Both the position numbers and the translations under genes were made by a program. The notes beneath the pieces were generated by a model. That model worked only from the letters and a program-made list of their open reading frames with translations. It was not told where the DNA came from and made no database searches. A stretch of 64,000 nt of DNA from Lacinutrix venerupis (GTDB lineage: Bacteria; Bacteroidota; Bacteroidia; Flavobacteriales; Flavobacteriaceae). Shown here piece after piece: positions 60,046 to 64,000 of the stretch (position 1 is its first letter; each line of letters opens with the position of its first letter). The stretch is from positions 124,001 to 188,000 of the forward strand of contig NZ_RCCH01000004.1 of NCBI RefSeq assembly GCF_003663945.1. Reading direction: 5' to 3'.

Positions 60046-61030
60046 TATTTTTAAAATAGTCCCAAGTAAGTTTTAAACCTTCTTTTACAGAAAACTGTGG
60101 GTGATAATCTAACAATTCTTTAGCTTTACTAATATCTGCTAAAGAGTCTTTTACATCGCCTGCTCTGGTTGGGCCAAATTTTGCTTTGATATTTTTTTTT
60201 GCTGAAACATTTATTGTATTCCAAAGTTTATTAACACTTATTCTTTCGCTACATGCTATATTAAAAACTTCATTTTTTGCTTTATCTGAGGCGAAAAAAC
60301 TTTTAACATTTGCCTGAACAGCATTATCTACATATGTAAAATCTCGAGTTTGTTTACCGTCACCATTAATTGTTGCTGCTTTATTTTTATTTACAGCTTC
60401 CATAAATAGTGGAATAACTGCTGCGTAGGCACCATTTGGGCTTTGTTTTGGTCCAAATACATTAAAATAACGCAAGCCCACTACATCTGTATTATATGTT
60501 TTTCCAAAAACATCTGCATACAACTCGTTTACATATTTAGTAACTGCATAAGGAGATAAAGGCTTACCAATGGTATCTTCTACTTTGGGTAAAGTTTTAC
60601 TATCACCATATGTAGAACTTGATGCAGCATAAACCATACGTTTTACTGTTTTACTCTCTTTTAAAGCAACTAACATGTTTAAAAAACCAGACACATTAAC
60701 ATTGTTACTTGTTATAGGATCGTTTATAGAACGTGGTACAGAACCTAATGCTGCTTGGTGACTAACATAATCTATATCTATCATCGCTTGTTTACAAGTC
60801 TCTAAATCGCGTATATCTCCTTCTATAAATTCAAAATTTGGCAAGTTTAAAAAAGATTCGATATTGGCTTTGTAGCCATTAGATAAATTATCTAAAACAC
60901 GCACGTGTTTTGCATTATTTTTCAATAAATAGTTAACAATATTAGAGCCTATAAATCCGGCACCTCCAGTAATTAAAAACTGATATTGAGAGAGGTCTTT
61001 TGTATGATATTTATAGTTGCTTTCTAACAC
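60032..61030 (-). CDS. UDP-sugar C4-epimerase, extended SDR (WbpP-like)
   Basis: 332 residues. NAD-binding Rossmann start QFLITGGAGFIGSNIVNYLL after a 16-residue N-terminal extension, VLDNLSNGYKANIESFLNLP, catalytic SSSTYGDSK with YAVTKYVNELYADVFG (YxxxK), GLRYFNVFGPKQSPNGAYAA, and IPLFMEAVNKNKAATINGDG with QTRDFTYVDNAVQA. The longer N-terminus and GSVPRSINDPITSNNVNVSG fit the WbpP/TviC group that makes UDP-GalNAc from UDP-GlcNAc or the acid pair. It would provide GalNAc-type building blocks. The start is GTG at 61030, sharing one base with the wzc TAG (TAGTG). Confidence 0.87.
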   Translation of the reverse strand: MLESNYKYHTKDLSQYQFLITGGAGFIGSNIVNYLLKNNAKHVRVLDNLSNGYKANIESFLNLPNFEFIEGDIRDLETCKQAMIDIDYVSHQAALGSVPRSINDPITSNNVNVSGFLNMLVALKESKTVKRMVYAASSSTYGDSKTLPKVEDTIGKPLSPYAVTKYVNELYADVFGKTYNTDVVGLRYFNVFGPKQSPNGAYAAVIPLFMEAVNKNKAATINGDGKQTRDFTYVDNAVQANVKSFFASDKAKNEVFNIACSERISVNKLWNTINVSAKKNIKAKFGPTRAGDVKDSLADISKAKELLDYHPQFSVKEGLKLTWDYFKNNESE

Positions 61031-63498
61031 TACTTTTTAAATTTAAAAATATTAGTTATTCTGTTTAACAACCCTCTATTTTTCTCTTCATCCTCATGAT
61101 AACCGTTACCATAGGTACCATACCCATAACCGTAACCGTAACCATACCCGTACCCATAACCATATTTTCCTTTTTGGTTATAGAAATTATAGATAAAGCT
61201 TATATTACTTAATTCTTTACGTTTAAATTTATCGTTTATAAGACTTAACATACCTTTTTTTGTATAATCTTGTCTTACCACGTATAGTGTTGCATCTACA
61301 TATTCTACTAATTCTATAGCGTCTGCAACTAGCCCAATTGGTGGCGTATCTAAAATAATGTAATCGTATTTTTCTTTTAATTCTGCTATAAATTGATCCA
61401 TAATATCACCCATTAGTAACTCTGATGGATTTGGCGGTACTGGTCCAGATACAATTAAATCTAAATTCTCGATTTTTGTTTGTTGAGTAATCTCTTCTAA
61501 GCTTTTTTGACCAATAAGATAGTTTACTGAGCCAATATTATTTTTAATCTCAAAATCATCAAATATTTTTGGCTTTCTTAAATCTAGGCCTACTAAAATT
61601 GTTTTCTTTCCGCTTAATGCAAAAACTGTAGCTAAATTAATAGAACAAAATGTTTTACCTTCTCCACTTACCGAAGAGGTTAGCATTATAGTTTTAGAAC
61701 TTTCATTTGCTTGTTTTTTATACATGTATTGCAAACTAGATCTTAAACCTCTAAATGCTTCTGCAACAGTAGATTTTGGTTTTAAGTGTACAGCTAAGTT
61801 ATTTACTGTTGTATTTTTACCTATAACACCCAATAATGGAATTTTTGATAATTTTTCTAAACTCTGTGGGTTATGTAATTTATTATCAAAAAAAGTAACT
61901 AAAAACGCGACTAATAGTGGGATAATTAAACCTCCTAAAAAAGCAAAAATATAACGTGCACTTAATTTTAAATCTATAGGTATTGCTCCTGTATCTTTTG
62001 CAGGATCTACAACCTGAACATCACTTACGCTAGCCGACTTTATAATATCTGCCTCACCACGCTTAGCTAAAAACATATTATATGTTTGTTCACTTAATGC
62101 GTATTGACGTTGTATAGTTAACAATTGCTGTTGGTCTTTTGGTAGTTTTTTTATTTTACTTGTACTCTGTCCTATTTTACCATTTACAAAATTAAGTTCG
62201 CGACGTAAACCTGAAGTAGCCGAGCTTATATTCTCTAACAATACAGATTTTAATGCTTCAATTTGATTATCTAAATCTACAAAAACTGAAGCGTCACTTC
62301 TTACTGTACTTTCATATTTTGATTTCTGTACAGATAGTGCATTTATTTTTGCTATATTATTTAAAATATTAGTATCATCAATTCCTGCTATAGATGGAGC
62401 AGGCAACTCGGTAAAACTATTACTTGTCTCTAAATATGTTTTTAAGCTTCTATAATAAGCTATTTTTCGGTTAATATTATCGCTTTCAGTTTCTAATTCA
62501 GAAAGCTTTTCATTTATTTGAATACTTTCTTCATCTAGATTAAAAATCTTATTTTTTTCGCGGTAATTATTTAAAGAATCGGTTCTAGAAATTAAATTTT
62601 CTTTTTCTCGAGCTAATTGTTTATCTATAAATGCTATAGTATTAGTTACAAAAAGATTTTTCTTATCTAATTGGTCTTTTCTTAAAATATCAACTGTTTT
62701 ATTTAAATAGTCTACAATTTTAGCTGTATTTACATCCGTCATACTTAAATTAAGTATTGCGGAATTAATAGGGTTATCTATTTTAAGTTTATTTTTATAG
62801 TTACGAACTACAGCATCAAAATCACTAAATTCAATATAATACTCATCGCCAGCATTAAAATCGCGTTTATCCCTTTTTGTAATCGTTCCTTTTAAAAACG
62901 GCAAATTAATTGGCTCACCTAAAGTTGCTGGATATGTTTTAACACCATTAGTAGCACTAATAGTTTCATGTTCTTTAGTATCAAAATTCTGAGTTCTTAA
63001 AGTAGGAGATTCAAATTCTGTTTGAATTTCTAATTTATCACCTCCCAAAAAAGTAACTTTTATTGGATGGTTTAATACCTGGTAAGTATTTGGTGTTAAA
63101 GAAATTTCAAATGGTGCAGCTTTATAAATATCGTCTTTTCTAAAACGTGATTGCTTTAAATATTTTTTATAAAATGCTAAAGTATCTACAACTTTTTCGT
63201 GATGAGATCTAGACTGTAAAGTTGTCATAATTGTTTTTACTTTACCAGAAACGCCTCCCCAATTAAATGTTAAGCTTGTGTTTGATGTAAAAAGTGGATT
63301 CTTATCGTCTTCAATAGAAATTTGAGTACTTAATCTATATGATTGTTGTTTTCTAATGTTTTGTTGATATACAATAAAAATACCTAAGCCAATACACAAC
63401 ACAAACCATTTCCAATAACTTAAGGCACGTATTAAAAAAGCCTTTACATCAAAAGGTGATTGTGCTTGGGACTCTAAAAGTTCAAATTCATCATTCAT
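61030..63498 (-). CDS. wzc: Polysaccharide tyrosine autokinase (Wzc type)
   Basis: 822 residues. Wzz-type periplasmic part between two membrane helices (about residues 33-50 and 512-535), with long coiled-coil stretches (about 265-345 and 375-470) in between. The cytosolic BY-kinase domain has Walker A TSSVSGEGKTFCSINLATVF (near 605), A' ILVGLDLRKPKIFDDF and Walker B YDYIILDTPPIGLVADAIEL. The tail holds eight successive Tyr-Gly units followed by TYGNGY, ten Tyr in all, then a charged end. It controls polymerisation and export through cyclic autophosphorylation. It follows the Wza-type gene by 13 bases and touches the epimerase gene. Confidence 0.95.
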   Translation of the reverse strand: MNDEFELLESQAQSPFDVKAFLIRALSYWKWFVLCIGLGIFIVYQQNIRKQQSYRLSTQISIEDDKNPLFTSNTSLTFNWGGVSGKVKTIMTTLQSRSHHEKVVDTLAFYKKYLKQSRFRKDDIYKAAPFEISLTPNTYQVLNHPIKVTFLGGDKLEIQTEFESPTLRTQNFDTKEHETISATNGVKTYPATLGEPINLPFLKGTITKRDKRDFNAGDEYYIEFSDFDAVVRNYKNKLKIDNPINSAILNLSMTDVNTAKIVDYLNKTVDILRKDQLDKKNLFVTNTIAFIDKQLAREKENLISRTDSLNNYREKNKIFNLDEESIQINEKLSELETESDNINRKIAYYRSLKTYLETSNSFTELPAPSIAGIDDTNILNNIAKINALSVQKSKYESTVRSDASVFVDLDNQIEALKSVLLENISSATSGLRRELNFVNGKIGQSTSKIKKLPKDQQQLLTIQRQYALSEQTYNMFLAKRGEADIIKSASVSDVQVVDPAKDTGAIPIDLKLSARYIFAFLGGLIIPLLVAFLVTFFDNKLHNPQSLEKLSKIPLLGVIGKNTTVNNLAVHLKPKSTVAEAFRGLRSSLQYMYKKQANESSKTIMLTSSVSGEGKTFCSINLATVFALSGKKTILVGLDLRKPKIFDDFEIKNNIGSVNYLIGQKSLEEITQQTKIENLDLIVSGPVPPNPSELLMGDIMDQFIAELKEKYDYIILDTPPIGLVADAIELVEYVDATLYVVRQDYTKKGMLSLINDKFKRKELSNISFIYNFYNQKGKYGYGYGYGYGYGYGYGTYGNGYHEDEEKNRGLLNRITNIFKFKK
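61099..61164 (-). repeat. Tyr-Gly coding repeat in the wzc tail
   Basis: Six-base units of the form TAY-GGN encode (Tyr-Gly)8 then Thr-Tyr-Gly-Asn-Gly-Tyr. Both Tyr codons and several Gly codons are used, so the DNA repeat is imperfect while the peptide repeat is exact. Confidence 0.9.
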
Positions 63499-63511
63499 AA
63501 AATAATTCCTT

Positions 63512-64000
63512 TTAAAGGTTTTTAGCTAAAAAATAAGTAGACACTAAAACAGAAAATATTGAAGCTATAGTAGTTAAAGTCTGTGTCGCAGTTTGTCCAG
63601 CTCCTAAAGATTTTCTCTTTAATGGTTTTACCAAAATCATATCATTAGATTGTATATAGTAATATGGAGATTGCATTGCTGCCATATCTGTTAAATCTAT
63701 ATGATGAATTTTTTGACCTTGTGGATATTGCCTTACTACTAAAATATCTGTTCTATCTCCTGTATCTTTTATATCTCCTGCGTTTGCTAAAGCTTCAATT
63801 ATATTAACACGATCTTGATATAAGGTTAAAACTCCTGTGCTTTCTACTTCACCAGAAACAGTATAACGTAATCCTGCAAGTTTTACAGTTATAAAAATTT
63901 GAGAAACATCTTTTAAATATTTATCTAATAAAGCTTGTTTTACTTTTGCATTAATTTCATTTGTAGTATAGCCTAGAACATTAATTTTTCCTAAAATGGG
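63512..64000 (-). CDS. Wza-type polysaccharide export protein, C-terminal part (cut by window edge)
   Basis: Translating the minus strand from the window edge gives 162 residues to a TAA at 63514-63512. It contains a tail of a poly-export/SLBB arrangement: PILGKINVLGYTTNEINAKV, FITVKLAGLRYTVSGEVEST with GVLTLYQDRVNIIEALANAG (an SLBB domain), then DILVVRQYPQGQKIHHIDLT, SNDMILVKPLKRKS and a terminal hydrophobic helix (LTTIASIFSVLVSTYFLAKN). This is the outer-membrane polysaccharide export (Wza/OPX) family; the N-terminus with the expected lipoprotein signal lies beyond the window. The hydrophobic end is the C-terminal helix of OPX proteins. It is the gene directly before wzc, the usual OPX-PCP partnership. 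Confidence 0.88.
   Translation of the reverse strand, partial: PILGKINVLGYTTNEINAKVKQALLDKYLKDVSQIFITVKLAGLRYTVSGEVESTGVLTLYQDRVNIIEALANAGDIKDTGDRTDILVVRQYPQGQKIHHIDLTDMAAMQSPYYYIQSNDMILVKPLKRKSLGAGQTATQTLTTIASIFSVLVSTYFLAKNL

Noticed and set aside
61099-61164. CRISPR or variable-number DNA repeat
   Set aside because: Units are six bases, in frame and coding; no spacers or cas genes.
32448-64000. Mobile element or prophage carrying the polysaccharide locus
   Set aside because: No transposase, integrase, terminal repeats or tRNA target found in the window; composition shift alone is not enough.

Overview
The window looks like chromosomal DNA of a member of the Flavobacteriaceae (Bacteroidota), probably a marine one; the family placement is inference. 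The evidence is AT-rich DNA, Bacteroidota-type promoters (a -7 box TAnnTTTG, several with a TTG-like -33 box 19-20 bases upstream), lipoproteins that begin with Cys-Ser/Lys after a lipobox, and lineage-typical families: a long NusB, a DUF3276 PUR protein, a cyclophilin-FKBP fusion, PorV2 and a DUF4105/Lnb protein. I saw no tRNA, rRNA, CRISPR array, insertion sequence or prophage.

Left part (1-32.4 kb): housekeeping and small accessory modules. A minus-strand DUF4856 / imelysin / HTTM cluster (1-2746) opens the window and probably serves an envelope or metal-related role. Next come HMG-CoA lyase, a HExxH membrane protein, a pyrD-lysE pair and divergent pepT. An arsenic cassette (arsR, DUF6428, arsenate reductase, Acr3; 7.97-10.53 kb) follows, with two copies of a putative ArsR operator. 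A SET protein, DUF2200, a YdeI-like protein, a LacI regulator and the nusB / DUF1573 / yajC group come next, then an ABC exporter, a PUR protein, a CsaA-like protein, an MFS carrier, a DinB/YfiT-type gene interrupted by one in-frame TAG, a TPR lipoprotein, a dual immunophilin and recQ. A compact kdsD-tatC-CMD group is followed by lptB, DUF808, pssA, porV2 and the Lnb-like gene.

Right part (32.4-64 kb): one continuous minus-strand surface-polysaccharide locus. Read in transcription order it encodes a Wza-type exporter (cut by the window end), a Wzc tyrosine autokinase with a Tyr-Gly tail, a UDP-sugar C4-epimerase, ABC-2 permease Wzm, WecB, Wzt with a C-terminal substrate domain, a methyltransferase, a run of GT2/GT4 glycosyltransferases and a hexapeptide acyltransferase. 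A nonulosonate (sialic acid type) block neuA-neuB-acetyltransferase-neuC and an unassigned glycosyltransferase follow. More GTs, a Wzy/WaaL-type ligase or polymerase and a WcaJ-type initiating phosphoglycosyltransferase end the locus. Most genes touch or overlap, so they are probably co-transcribed. Together they would start a glycan on undecaprenyl phosphate, extend it with about fourteen transferases, cap or decorate it with a CMP-activated nonulosonic acid, and export it by ABC transporter.

Two points stand out. The conserved N-terminus of NeuA is intact but has no ATG, GTG or TTG in front of it; the position of the usual ATG reads ATC, two codons after the stop of the upstream glycosyltransferase and in the same frame. 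The YfiT-like gene is whole except for a single TAG, which separates one predicted metal ligand from the other two.
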